Below are positions 15,140 through 23,631 of a DNA stretch of 32,536 bases, in pieces; position 1 is the first letter of the stretch, and every line of letters starts with the position of its first letter. Where the stretch lies: positions 1-32,536 of the IMG/VR virus record IMGVR_UViG_3300017739_000050; one strand, given 5' to 3'. The notes beneath the pieces are model-generated. The model did not search any database. It was not told the DNA's origin and saw only the letters and a list, made by a program, of their open reading frames with translations. The translations under genes were made by a program, and so were the position numbers. The stretch comes from a virus.

Positions 15140-16661
15140 TTACAGCAACATACTAAGATCGCTAGATGCAACAAATGTAAAAGAGATGTCGGTTGTTAAA
15201 GAGATAATAAACAATTTCTTTGCAGCCGTAGACTCAGATATAAAAACAGGCGCCAAGCGTGATGTTTACAACTTTAAAATGGCAGTTGCCTTTGATAAAG
15301 ATAAGAATGCAAAGACCTTGTCGTATGCTGATGACGTTATAGGTATTGATCCAAATGAGTTAGGAGAATGTATAGCCTTCAGGCACCCAAAGGGTTCAAC
15401 TGGTTCATTTAAAAATGAACACAATAATGGTCTAAATTTGGCTATCGTGAAGACATCATCTGGATTGGAAAACGACTGGAAAATTGTCAACATACATAAG
15501 CACCAAAAAATGGTTGTTACGGAACTGGGTCTAGGGCTACACGAAATTGAAATAGAACAAACCGATGTGGCGTCTGGCTTGGAGCTTTGGTTTGAGAATC
15601 CGAAATTTGATCTGTTTTCACCAAATCTAAGGCACAACAGCAAGTTCTTTGGCTTTTTGAACAAATTGGGATCAGATTATGGCTTACTCATAAACCAGTA
15701 TGAAAAGAGAGGTATAACCATCAACATATACGTTGAATATACCTATCCTCCCGGCGGCACAGTTTCCAAGAGAGTCAGGCCAATTACGTGTCCAATAATT
15801 AATCCAGATAATCAGGAAAGCAGCTTCATGCTTGTCTTTCCGGTAGAGACTAACAACAAGAAAGGACTAGTCAAAGTAGGCTACAAAAAAGAACCAGAAG
15901 ATTCGTCTTATAAGGAAAATATATATGGCTCTGTTCATCCGCATAAAGTATCAAATACTGATTTCGGAGCAGACATCTATTTAGACGATATTAAAATTTG
16001 CGGTGGCTTCGATGGTATGGAGCTGCTAGGAATGTCTACTGGTTTCACAAGAGGTGGCAATCAAGGTCTACACAATCGTCTGTACATCGAGGTCCACTTG
16101 GAACCCACAGACTTTAGCACAACCAACACTAAGGACGGAATAAACACAGATACTGAAACTAGAAAATGGTTTGACAAAGTCAGAGAAATCCTGATAGGAA
16201 AGAAGCCAAATCCACAAACTGGCAAGGCCATAAACTATATGAGTAGATATTTTACAAAGCGCTCTTATGTTAAAGAAAAAGCCAAGCAAGATAAAATTTA
16301 CAGTCAACTAGCAGACATGTCAGAATACACAGGGTTTCACAACATCAGTCGCGAGAGACATACTGAAACTGGCGGTAGACTAGATATCAGTTATTTTGAT
16401 AGGAACAACAATCTCTATGTTCATGAAATAAAAAACGGTCCAGCAAAGAGAGAACATATCAATCAATGTATGGGTTATGCCATAGAATTATTAAGAGAAA
16501 GAGAGGGAAACGTTTATCTAACTCTAATATGTGATGACATTGATGAAAAAATGGTTATGCTGAAGGATCGTTATTTGGAACGTTTAAACGACCCAAGACT
16601 TAGTTTTAAGATAGAGAAATTAAGTGAAAGTAAAATGTTCAGAACACTATTCCAATACTAA
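15099..16661 (+). CDS. GHKL ATPase fused to PD-(D/E)XK nuclease-like domain
   Basis: A 520-aa protein with two distinct parts. The N terminus has GHKL ATPase signs: helix EIINNFFAAVD (E35, N39; N-box), strand YADDVIGID (D78-D79, G82; DxGxG-like), and EHNNGLNLAI (107-116; G2-like lid). This recalls Hsp90, MutL and prokaryotic MORC-like ATPases, in which ATP binding drives dimer closure. The C-terminal domain (about 400-520) has GGRLDIS (D429) and YVHEIK (E443, K445), then a helix with Q near 456, typical of PD-(D/E)XK nucleases. An AAAGGAG site precedes the ATG inside the previous gene. DNA handling or anti-host restriction are both possible. I do not know a named phage family for it. Confidence 0.55.
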   Translation: MNKNNILSINVPLDYSNILRSLDATNVKEMSVVKEIINNFFAAVDSDIKTGAKRDVYNFKMAVAFDKDKNAKTLSYADDVIGIDPNELGECIAFRHPKGSTGSFKNEHNNGLNLAIVKTSSGLENDWKIVNIHKHQKMVVTELGLGLHEIEIEQTDVASGLELWFENPKFDLFSPNLRHNSKFFGFLNKLGSDYGLLINQYEKRGITINIYVEYTYPPGGTVSKRVRPITCPIINPDNQESSFMLVFPVETNNKKGLVKVGYKKEPEDSSYKENIYGSVHPHKVSNTDFGADIYLDDIKICGGFDGMELLGMSTGFTRGGNQGLHNRLYIEVHLEPTDFSTTNTKDGINTDTETRKWFDKVREILIGKKPNPQTGKAINYMSRYFTKRSYVKEKAKQDKIYSQLADMSEYTGFHNISRERHTETGGRLDISYFDRNNNLYVHEIKNGPAKREHINQCMGYAIELLREREGNVYLTLICDDIDEKMVMLKDRYLERLNDPRLSFKIEKLSESKMFRTLFQY

Positions 16662-16676
16662 ATAAAAGGAGAACAA

Positions 16677-17768
16677 ATGGGACAAGTAATTCAAATGAAA
16701 GCAGGTAAAATTAATATTGATGAAATGAAAAAGAAATTAAACAAGAAAGCGGGACTTGAAGTCGCCCACTCTCTTGGCAACGGCAACGACCCTTCGTCTG
16801 TCGTCGATTGGATACCAACCGGTTCACGCTGGTTAGATTCTATCATATCTATTAAAGGAATGGCAGGAATACCAATCGGAAAAATAACGGAACTCGCTGG
16901 TCTTTCCGGTACAGGAAAGTCCTATATGGCAGCACAGATTGCAGCAAATGCACAGAAGAAAGGCATCTTTGTCGTCTACTTCGACGCAGAGTCTGCTGTT
17001 GACCCAGAGTTCCTCCAACAGTCAGGTTGCAACGTAGATGAGAACTTCTTGTACTACCAAGCTATCTCTGTTGAAAAAGTTCTCGAATCTATCGAGATGC
17101 TTATGGATAGTTACCCATCACAAAGGTTTCTGTTCATTTGGGACTCTATCGCTGCAACTTCTTCCGAGAAGGAACTAGAGTCTGACTTCAACCCTCAAAG
17201 TACGATGGCTGTTAAGCCGAGGATCTTTTCAAAGGCATTTCCAAAACTAACTATTCCAATGGCGAATAATCAGTGCGCTTTGCTTTTGATAAACCAGCTT
17301 AAAACCAACATCACTACTAACATTGCGGAAGCAATGACAACACCTTACATAGCACCGGGCGGTAAAGCGATTGAGTACTTTAGTTCTCTTCGTGTCTGGT
17401 TAACAGGGCGCAAGTCCAAAGCATCATACATCTATGATGACGTTGGTCGAGTTATTGGTTCTGAGGTGAAGGCAACTATTCAGAAGTCTCGCTTCGGTTC
17501 TTTAAAGGCAAACTGTACGTTTAAGATTATGTGGGGTGAGGGCGTTGGTATTCAAGATGAGGAATCTTGGCTTACTGCCATCAAGCTTTCTGGGACTGAC
17601 AAGTTAAAACAGGCAGGCGCGTGGTACACTATAACTGGAACAGACGGTAAAGAATATAAGTTTCAAGCAACTAAGTGGCTTGAGATGTTGAAGAAAAAAG
17701 AATTTAGAGAAGCGGTTCTCGCAATCATGGATGAAGCTGTGGTCAAGGGAATCAAGTTAGAAGATTAG
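16677..17768 (+). CDS. uvsX: UvsX/RecA-like recombinase
   Basis: A 363-aa RecA-family strand-exchange protein, the phage UvsX type. Walker A GLSGTGKS at 75-82, a Walker B-like strand LFIWDSIAAT near 150, and LLINQLKTNI near 205 with the loop that contacts DNA. It forms filaments on ssDNA coated by gp32 and drives recombination-dependent replication and repair. A short N-terminal extension with KAGKINIDEMKKKLNKKAGLE precedes the core. An AAGGAG site lies 6 bases before the ATG. It is the last gene of the gp32 operon and ends 22 bases before a strong terminator. Confidence 0.9.
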   Translation: MGQVIQMKAGKINIDEMKKKLNKKAGLEVAHSLGNGNDPSSVVDWIPTGSRWLDSIISIKGMAGIPIGKITELAGLSGTGKSYMAAQIAANAQKKGIFVVYFDAESAVDPEFLQQSGCNVDENFLYYQAISVEKVLESIEMLMDSYPSQRFLFIWDSIAATSSEKELESDFNPQSTMAVKPRIFSKAFPKLTIPMANNQCALLLINQLKTNITTNIAEAMTTPYIAPGGKAIEYFSSLRVWLTGRKSKASYIYDDVGRVIGSEVKATIQKSRFGSLKANCTFKIMWGEGVGIQDEESWLTAIKLSGTDKLKQAGAWYTITGTDGKEYKFQATKWLEMLKKKEFREAVLAIMDEAVVKGIKLED

Positions 17769-17790
17769 TGTTCATAAAAAACTCCTTTTT

Positions 17791-17817
17791 CCCCGACCTT
17801 TGTCGGGGTTTTTTTTT
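17791..17817 (+). terminator. Strong intrinsic terminator after uvsX
   Basis: Stem CCCCGAC (17791-17797) and GTCGGGG (17802-17808), CTTT loop, then nine T residues. It closes the gp32-uvsX operon just before promoter P5. Confidence 0.92.
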
Positions 17818-17826
17818 CTTTTTTTC

Positions 17827-17854
17827 TTGACAAAATACGGTATCGTGTTATAAT
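17827..17854 (+). promoter_or_regulatory. Promoter P5 (sigma70-like)
   Basis: TTGACA at 17827-17832, 16-base spacer, extended -10 TATAAT at 17849-17854. It drives the UV endonuclease and exonuclease genes immediately after the terminator. Confidence 0.85.
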
Positions 17855-17873
17855 ATAAACATCGGAGGACAAT

Positions 17874-18806
17874 ATGACCAATTACAATTTGGGTTATGCT
17901 TGTATTAACCATGGCTTTTCAGAAAGACCAAAAAACAAGCGCATTACAACAAACAGAAGTATGATTAAGAGAACTTTCAAAGAGAAGGGCTCTGCATACG
18001 CTTCAGAACTTGCACTACTGAACTGCAAGGACTTACTTGAGATCCTTAAGTGGAACGACCAAAATGACATTCGTTTCTTTCGATTGTCATCTAACCTATT
18101 CCCTTGGGCATCTGAATATGAACTATCGGACCTACCAGACTTTGATGCTATTTCAGAAGCATTGTATGAGGCTGGTTTGTTCGCATCAGAACGTAACATT
18201 CGTATTACCAGTCATCCTGGGCCTTTTAACAAATTGACTAGTCCAAAAGAGTCTGTGATACTAAATACTATCCGTGATCTAGAGATTCATGGCGAGATCT
18301 TTGATCTTATGTTTCTTGAACGATCACCATTTGCTAAAATCAATATACACGTAGGAGCAGCATATGATGACAAATCTATGGCCATTGGTAACTTTTGCAA
18401 GAATTTTCAAAGGTTATCGGAAGCCGTCAAAACAAGACTAACTGTCGAGAATGATGACAAACCGTCACTATATACAACGAGGGAACTATATGATAATATC
18501 CATAAAAACATTGGCATTCCTGTGGTATTTGACTATCATCACCACGATCTTCATGATGGAGGTCAAACCGAGAAAGAAGCTCTTGACATGGCTCTTTCTA
18601 CTTGGCCTGTGGATATTCGTCCTGTTGTCCACTACTCAGAATCTAGATCAGATGAACATAATGATCCCAAGATCAAACCACAAGCCCACTCAGACTCCTA
18701 CGTCCGACCAGTAAATACTTACGGACATGAAATGGACATTATGCTTGAGGCAAAGCACAAGGAATTGGCTCTCTTCAAGATGCGAGAACTCATGGAGGCA
18801 GTATGA
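17874..18806 (+). CDS. UV damage endonuclease (UvsE/UVDE family)
   Basis: A 310-aa protein of the UV damage endonuclease family, a TIM-barrel metalloenzyme that nicks DNA 5' of cyclobutane dimers and 6-4 photoproducts. It starts NLGYACINHGFS, as in the family, and shows FRLSSNLFPW, RITSHPGPF, INIHVGAAY, LTVENDD and VVFDYHHHDLH, the metal-binding histidine, glutamate and aspartate clusters in the usual order, then VVHYSESR. A GGAGG site follows promoter P5. It overlaps the exonuclease gene by 4 bases. Light-exposed phages often carry such repair enzymes. T4 uses an unrelated enzyme, DenV. Confidence 0.9.
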   Translation: MTNYNLGYACINHGFSERPKNKRITTNRSMIKRTFKEKGSAYASELALLNCKDLLEILKWNDQNDIRFFRLSSNLFPWASEYELSDLPDFDAISEALYEAGLFASERNIRITSHPGPFNKLTSPKESVILNTIRDLEIHGEIFDLMFLERSPFAKINIHVGAAYDDKSMAIGNFCKNFQRLSEAVKTRLTVENDDKPSLYTTRELYDNIHKNIGIPVVFDYHHHDLHDGGQTEKEALDMALSTWPVDIRPVVHYSESRSDEHNDPKIKPQAHSDSYVRPVNTYGHEMDIMLEAKHKELALFKMRELMEAV

Positions 18807-19753
18807 AAAAAGTAGTAATAATTGATGGTCTTAACATGTTTTTGAGATCGTATATCATAAACCCAACGATGGACCCAAAGGGTAATATCATAGGAGGAGC
18901 GATAGGGTTCATCAAGTCGCTCCAGAAAACTTGCAACGATTTCAATCCGAACGAAGTGATTATCGCTTGGGATGGTAAAGGCGGCTCTCAAAAGCGCAAA
19001 GAAATGAACAAGGGATATAAGGAGGGTCGAGCACCTGTACGGTTCAACCGAAGGATGTTCGATCTCTCTGAGACGGAACAGGAACACAATAAAGCCTATC
19101 AACACGTTAGACTAATGGAGTACTTAAATGAGTTACCAATTATTCAAATCATTCTTGACTATGTGGAAGCCGATGATATTATCGCTTATCTTAATGGACA
19201 CGATAAGTATCGAGACCACCACAAGTATATTATCTCAAGCGATAGAGATTTTTTCCAACTCATCGGAGACCGAACAAGTCTCTATAGGCCAATACAGAAA
19301 AAACTTGTTACAAAAGATAGTCTCTTGTCTGAACATGGTATTCATCCCAATAATTTTGCCCTTGCTAGGGCTATTGCAGGAGATAAGTCAGATAACCTCG
19401 ACGGGGTGCCTCGTGTTGGGCTTAAAACAGTTAAAAGTCGTTTTCCTTTTATGGCTGACCCACAAGTTCAAACCGTTGAGTCACTTACAGAATATTGCAG
19501 ACAAGTGGACAAACCGGTTAGCGTTCACACAAAAATTATCGAGTTTGCTGACCTGATAGAAAACAACTACGAAATCATGCAGTTATATGAACCAGTGATT
19601 AGCAACTATGCAAAAAAACAAATAGAATATGCTGTCCAGAATTTTGAAGCAGAATACAACAAGATTGGGTTTCAGAAGCTCCTGATGGAAGACGGACAGA
19701 TCACACTGAAACTTGACAATTTATACAGAGTTCTTAAACAGATAAATTCTTGA
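18803..19753 (+). CDS. 5'-3' exonuclease/flap endonuclease (T4 RNase H-like)
   Basis: A 316-aa PIN-domain nuclease of the FEN/T4 RNase H type, which removes RNA primers and 5' flaps during lagging-strand synthesis. Metal-site residues are visible in VIIDGLNMFLRSY (D8-G-x-N), VIIAWDGKGGSQKRK, YVEADDIIAYL, IISSDRDFFQL and GDKSDNLDGVPRVGLKT, the last being the helix-hairpin-helix that holds the flap. Near-family-typical length. A GGAGG site precedes the ATG, which overlaps the end of the upstream gene. Its TGA stop is part of promoter P6. Confidence 0.88.
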   Translation: MKKVVIIDGLNMFLRSYIINPTMDPKGNIIGGAIGFIKSLQKTCNDFNPNEVIIAWDGKGGSQKRKEMNKGYKEGRAPVRFNRRMFDLSETEQEHNKAYQHVRLMEYLNELPIIQIILDYVEADDIIAYLNGHDKYRDHHKYIISSDRDFFQLIGDRTSLYRPIQKKLVTKDSLLSEHGIHPNNFALARAIAGDKSDNLDGVPRVGLKTVKSRFPFMADPQVQTVESLTEYCRQVDKPVSVHTKIIEFADLIENNYEIMQLYEPVISNYAKKQIEYAVQNFEAEYNKIGFQKLLMEDGQITLKLDNLYRVLKQINS

Positions 19754-19777
19754 CAGAACGAAAAAACATGTTATACT
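19750..19777 (+). promoter_or_regulatory. Promoter P6 (sigma70-like)
   Basis: TTGACA at 19750-19755, 16-base spacer, TGT plus TATACT at 19772-19777. The TGA stop of the exonuclease gene lies in its -35 box. It drives the helicase operon. Confidence 0.78.
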
Positions 19778-19799
19778 TATTAGAACATCGGAGGTAATA

Positions 19800-21161
19800 A
19801 TGGATAAGAGAGAAACATTTGGAAACATTGGCGGAAGACACTTTCAAGAGAGTTTGTGCCAAATAATGCTAGAGGATCGACCCTTTTGCGATCAACTAAT
19901 GGAGGTGTTGGAGATAGACTTTTTTGAAAGCGTTGACATCAGAGCCTTCGTACAAATAATAACAGAATATAAGCAAAAATATTCACCGACACCGCATCCA
20001 AGCTATGATATGATGGCGTCGCTAATTAAAAGCAATCTTAAAAGCTTTGACAAAAGCACAGGAGACAAACTCAAAAAGCTTTTCATTTCATTCAAAGACA
20101 GACACATAGAAAACAAAGAACACGTTGTTAATACATCTATAGACTTTTGTCGAAAACAAGCCCTAAAGAAAGCTATGATGAAGTCAGTAAAGCTAATACA
20201 AAACTCTTCATTTGATGAGATAGAAAAAGAAATCAAAACAGCCCTCACTTTGGGAACTGACAATAACTTTGGACATGATTATCTTATCGATGCCGAAGAT
20301 AGGTTTGTGAAGAAAACTAGAAACCCAATTACAACAGGTTGGCCTGAGCTTGACGAGATTACAAGAGGCGGTATTGGAGTTAGAGAACTAGGTGTCGTTA
20401 TAGCTCCAACAGGGGCTGGTAAGTCGATGGTTTTAGTTCACCAAGGGGCAACAGCATTGGAGCTTGGAAAGACCGTTGTACACTACACTCTAGAGCTTGC
20501 AGACACTGTCGTAGGTGGTAGGTATGACTCAAAAATAAGTGGAGTCGGTCTAGTTGATTTAATACATTCTAAAGAAATTGTGATGGAAAAAATCAAAGAC
20601 GTCCCAGGTAAACTAATTATCAAGGAATATCCAACTAAGTCGGCTTCGACAAAAACGCTGGAGAATCACATAGAAAAGTTAATGAAGCGAGGCATCAAGC
20701 CTGATATGGTCATTGTTGATTATGCAGACTTGTTAAGGCCCCGATCATCATCAGCAGAGAAGAGGCATGAATTGGAAAACATATACGAAGAACTTAGAGC
20801 CATAGCACAGAAATACGAGTGTGTTGTCCTAACAGCCTCACAAACTAACAGAAGCGGTCTCAATGCAGAAGTCATAACGATGGAAGCAATATCAGAAGCT
20901 TTCAATAAGTGTTTCGTTGCTGATTTCATCTATTCGTTGTCTAGAACACCTCAAGACAAACAATCTAACAAAGGAAGAATCTTCATCGCTAAAAATAGAA
21001 ACGGCCCAGATGGGCTTGTTTATAATGCGTTTGTCGATTGGTCAAATGTTAGCATAAAAATACTTCAAGAGGCCCATGATGGTGATGGGCCTGATATGGG
21101 GGCCCAAGATGCGCTTTCATATCTAAAAAACAAATATTCAAATTTATCAGGATCAAAATAA
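19800..21161 (+). CDS. DnaB/gp41-like replicative helicase
   Basis: A 453-aa hexameric helicase of the DnaB superfamily (T4 gp41). N-terminal helical domain (about 1-150), then the RecA-like motor. Walker A APTGAGKS at 202-209, Walker B VIVDYADLL near 303-311, and the sensor-like LTASQTNRSG near 340. It unwinds DNA at the fork and normally works with a primase and gp32; no primase is in this window. A GGAGG site follows promoter P6. The C terminus carries a GxGPDMGAQ acidic tail encoded over a perfect 8-bp inverted repeat. Confidence 0.88.
   Translation: MDKRETFGNIGGRHFQESLCQIMLEDRPFCDQLMEVLEIDFFESVDIRAFVQIITEYKQKYSPTPHPSYDMMASLIKSNLKSFDKSTGDKLKKLFISFKDRHIENKEHVVNTSIDFCRKQALKKAMMKSVKLIQNSSFDEIEKEIKTALTLGTDNNFGHDYLIDAEDRFVKKTRNPITTGWPELDEITRGGIGVRELGVVIAPTGAGKSMVLVHQGATALELGKTVVHYTLELADTVVGGRYDSKISGVGLVDLIHSKEIVMEKIKDVPGKLIIKEYPTKSASTKTLENHIEKLMKRGIKPDMVIVDYADLLRPRSSSAEKRHELENIYEELRAIAQKYECVVLTASQTNRSGLNAEVITMEAISEAFNKCFVADFIYSLSRTPQDKQSNKGRIFIAKNRNGPDGLVYNAFVDWSNVSIKILQEAHDGDGPDMGAQDALSYLKNKYSNLSGSK
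21070..21092 (+). repeat. Inverted repeat in helicase C-terminal codons
   Basis: AGGCCCAT (21070-21077) and ATGGGCCT (21085-21092) with a 7-base loop inside the reading frame. No T run follows. It may be chance, an RNA stability hairpin, or a protein binding site. Confidence 0.5.
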
Positions 21162-21171
21162 GGAGAACAAC

Positions 21172-23028
21172 ATGGGAACTGCGAATAAAATATTATCAGA
21201 GATAACCGTACATATGAAGTACGCCAGGTATTTACCTGAACACGAAAGAAGAGAAAACTGGAATGAACTTGTCACAAGAAACAAACAAATGCATTTAAAA
21301 AAGTTTCCCGATCTTCGTGTTGAAATTGAACAGGCATACGAGTATGTTTATGACAAAAAAGTGCTACCTTCTATGAGGTCAATGCAATTTGGTGGAAAAC
21401 CTATTGAAGTCTCCCCAAATCGTGTTTTCAATTGTGCTTACGCCCCAATTGACGACATCAGAGTATTTGGTGAGATCATGTTTCTCCTTTTAGGTGGAAC
21501 AGGCGTTGGTTATTCCGTACAGACAAATCACATCGAGAAACTACCAGCCATCAACAAACCCAATCCGAAAAGAACTAGACGGTACTTGGTTGGTGATTCG
21601 ATTGAAGGCTGGGCAGACGCAGTGAGCATATTGATCAAATCGTACTATAAAGGAACCAGCAAGGTAAAATTTGACTATTCAGATATCCGCCCGAAAGGAG
21701 CAAGACTAGTTACATCCGGTGGAAAGGCGCCTGGTCCGCAACCACTGAGGGAATGTCTTGTTAAGGTTGAAGGAATATTGGATTCAAAAGATGAAGGAGA
21801 TCAACTTTCGTCTATCGAGGTACACGATATTGTCTGCCATATCGCAGATGCCGTACTTGCTGGTGGTATTCGTCGTGCTGCTCTTATTTCGCTATTCTCA
21901 GCAGATGATCAAGCGATGTTATCTGCGAAGGCAGGTAGTTGGTGGGAGACAAACCCCCAAAGAGGACGAGCGAATAACTCAGTGGTAATCATGCGACACC
22001 GTATAGATAAAGATAGGTTTATAGACCTTTGGGAGCGTGTAAAGGCTTCTGGAGCTGGAGAACCTGGCTTTTATTTTACAAACGATAAAGACTATGGTTG
22101 TAACCCTTGTTGCGAAATATCTCTTCGACCCTATCAGTTCTGCAATCTTACTGAGATAAATGTTTCTGATGTTGATTCTCAACATGAGTATGAAAACAGA
22201 GCCAGAGCGGCTTCAATCATTGGTACTCTTCAGGCAAGCTATACGGACTTTCACTATCTCAGACCAGTTTGGCAAAGAAATACAGAGAAGGATTATCTGA
22301 TCGGGGTGTCAATGACTGGTATTGCCTCTGGAAACGTCCTCGAACTTGATATGCCAAAAGCTGCGGAGATTGTAAAGGAAGCCAACGCATATATTGCGGA
22401 GAAAATAGGAATCAAACCAGCGGCTCGATGTACTACCGTCAAGCCAGCAGGAACAACATCACTGACCCTAGGAACATCGAGTGGCATTCATGCTTGGCAC
22501 AACGACCACTACATTAGAAGACTACGTGTTGGAAAGAACGAAGCCATATACCAGTATCTCGCTGTAAACCACCCAGAACTCGTCGAAGATGAATATTTCA
22601 GACCACACGATACTGCGGTTATCTCCGTCCCTCAGAAAGCCCCAGAAGGCTCCATAACGCGTCATGAAACTGCCTTAGAACTATTAGATAGGGTAAAAAC
22701 GGTTCATCTTGAATGGGTTAAAAAAGGACATCGTTCTGGTCAAAATACAAACAATGTATCTGCGACTATCACTATCAAGCCTGACGAATGGGAAGAGGTT
22801 GGTGAATGGATGTGGGAGAATAAGAACAACTATAACGGCCTTTCGGTACTACCATACTCTGATCACACTTATATACAAGCACCTTTTGAGGACTGTGACC
22901 AAGAAACATATGAAAAACTACTTACTACGTTAGTCGATATAAATCTAGACAAGATTGTTGAAGTCGAAGACAACACTAATTTAAAAGGCGAATCGGCTTG
23001 TGCCGGTGGAGCTTGTGAAATAACATAG
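21172..23028 (+). CDS. nrdJ: Class II (cobalamin-dependent) ribonucleotide reductase
   Basis: A 618-aa monomeric adenosylcobalamin-dependent ribonucleoside triphosphate reductase. It reduces ribonucleotides to deoxyribonucleotides for phage DNA synthesis. The active-site cysteines are in place: C88 in FNCAY, C313 in NPCCEI with E315, C324 in FCNL (11 residues after C313, as in Lactobacillus RTPR), and the C-terminal redox pair C610/C615 in ACAGGACE. It is about 120 residues shorter than the Lactobacillus enzyme. It needs vitamin B12 from the host but no oxygen. AAGGAG site; 10 bases after the helicase gene. Confidence 0.93.
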   Translation: MGTANKILSEITVHMKYARYLPEHERRENWNELVTRNKQMHLKKFPDLRVEIEQAYEYVYDKKVLPSMRSMQFGGKPIEVSPNRVFNCAYAPIDDIRVFGEIMFLLLGGTGVGYSVQTNHIEKLPAINKPNPKRTRRYLVGDSIEGWADAVSILIKSYYKGTSKVKFDYSDIRPKGARLVTSGGKAPGPQPLRECLVKVEGILDSKDEGDQLSSIEVHDIVCHIADAVLAGGIRRAALISLFSADDQAMLSAKAGSWWETNPQRGRANNSVVIMRHRIDKDRFIDLWERVKASGAGEPGFYFTNDKDYGCNPCCEISLRPYQFCNLTEINVSDVDSQHEYENRARAASIIGTLQASYTDFHYLRPVWQRNTEKDYLIGVSMTGIASGNVLELDMPKAAEIVKEANAYIAEKIGIKPAARCTTVKPAGTTSLTLGTSSGIHAWHNDHYIRRLRVGKNEAIYQYLAVNHPELVEDEYFRPHDTAVISVPQKAPEGSITRHETALELLDRVKTVHLEWVKKGHRSGQNTNNVSATITIKPDEWEEVGEWMWENKNNYNGLSVLPYSDHTYIQAPFEDCDQETYEKLLTTLVDINLDKIVEVEDNTNLKGESACAGGACEIT

Positions 23029-23037
23029 GAATTTAAA

Positions 23038-23223
23038 ATGAAAGATAAAATAGAACATTTAATTGAACAACTTCAAAGCATCGTCCCGGATGTTGAAAAA
23101 GTAGAAGAACACTCATACGGCTACAAGTCAGCTGCTGTTAGGGCTAGAAAAAAGCTTCTAGAACTTAGAAATGCAATGCAAGAACTTAGAAAAGAAGTCC
23201 AAGAGAAAAAAGTTCTAGATTAA
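23038..23223 (+). CDS. Histone H1-like Hc1 family small protein
   Basis: A 61-aa charged protein with the pattern EHSYGYKSAAVRARKKLLELRNAM. It resembles the N-terminal part of bacterial Hc1 proteins, which are small helical DNA-associated proteins. The family pattern is K-A-A-x-R-x-R-K-x-L. It could coat or condense phage or host DNA, or be a coiled-coil adaptor. AGGA precedes the ATG with a long spacer. It ends just before promoter P7. Short length makes the family call tentative. Confidence 0.42.
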   Translation: MKDKIEHLIEQLQSIVPDVEKVEEHSYGYKSAAVRARKKLLELRNAMQELRKEVQEKKVLD

Positions 23224-23225
23224 AT

Positions 23226-23254
23226 TTGACAAAACCAGTATAAAATGTTATAAT
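23226..23254 (+). promoter_or_regulatory. Promoter P7 (sigma70-like)
   Basis: TTGACA at 23226-23231, 17-base spacer, TGT plus TATAAT at 23249-23254. It starts 2 bases after the stop of the Hc1-like gene and drives the co-chaperonin operon through a structured leader. Confidence 0.85.
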
Positions 23255-23263
23255 ATATATATG

Positions 23264-23326
23264 CTATCCTATCTTGTGTATGGGATAGAGCCTGTGGCAA
23301 CTCCTATTTGCGTGACAGGCGTTTTA
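23264..23326 (+). promoter_or_regulatory. Structured leader/attenuator before co-chaperonin gene
   Basis: Just after the expected start of transcription lies CTATCC (23264-23269)/GGATAG (23283-23288), then GCCTGT (23290-23295)/ACAGGC (23315-23320) with inner GCAA/TTGC (23297-23300, 23308-23311), followed by GTTTTATTATT. The second hairpin plus T run looks like an attenuator. Any ligand or antiterminator is unknown. Confidence 0.5.
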
Positions 23327-23340
23327 TTATTGGAGGCAAA

Positions 23341-23631
23341 ATGAACAAATTTATACCACACAACAGGCATATACTCATTGAGGTGCTTGAAGAACAAGAA
23401 GAAACCAGTGACAAACCATTCTTACTACCCGATGACTACAAAAAACCAAAGTCACCGTATGCACTTTGCAAAGTTTTAGATTTCTGCTGTGAATGTAAAC
23501 TAGACATAACAACACAATGCACAATAGTTGTGCAAAGAAGTATGATAGAGACCATAGAGATTCTAGATAAAACTTACTATTTAGTGTTAGAAAACTACGT
23601 TTATGGGAGTATTGAAAATGAAGTTGAATAA
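23341..23631 (+). CDS. GroES/gp31-like co-chaperonin
   Basis: A 96-aa protein with the strand order of a 10-kDa co-chaperonin. It starts NKFIPHNRHILIEVLEEQEE, resembling the IKPLNDRVLVK..EEE start of GroES. A mobile-loop-like part with FLLPDDYK follows, and the end reads DKTYYLVLENYVYGSI, like the closing strand. T4 gp31 uses this fold to make host GroEL fold the major capsid protein. Three cysteines (CCEC) in the middle are unusual. The ATG at 23341 is chosen because of the GGAGG site. It lies behind promoter P7 and overlaps the next gene by 14 bases. Confidence 0.65.
   Translation: MNKFIPHNRHILIEVLEEQEETSDKPFLLPDDYKKPKSPYALCKVLDFCCECKLDITTQCTIVVQRSMIETIEILDKTYYLVLENYVYGSIENEVE

Noticed and set aside
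2033-20052. Other TTGACA strings inside genes (for example near 231, 2035, 6687, 16160, 19712, 20046)
   Set aside because: They have no TATAAT-like box at 16-18 bases and lie in coding sequence.
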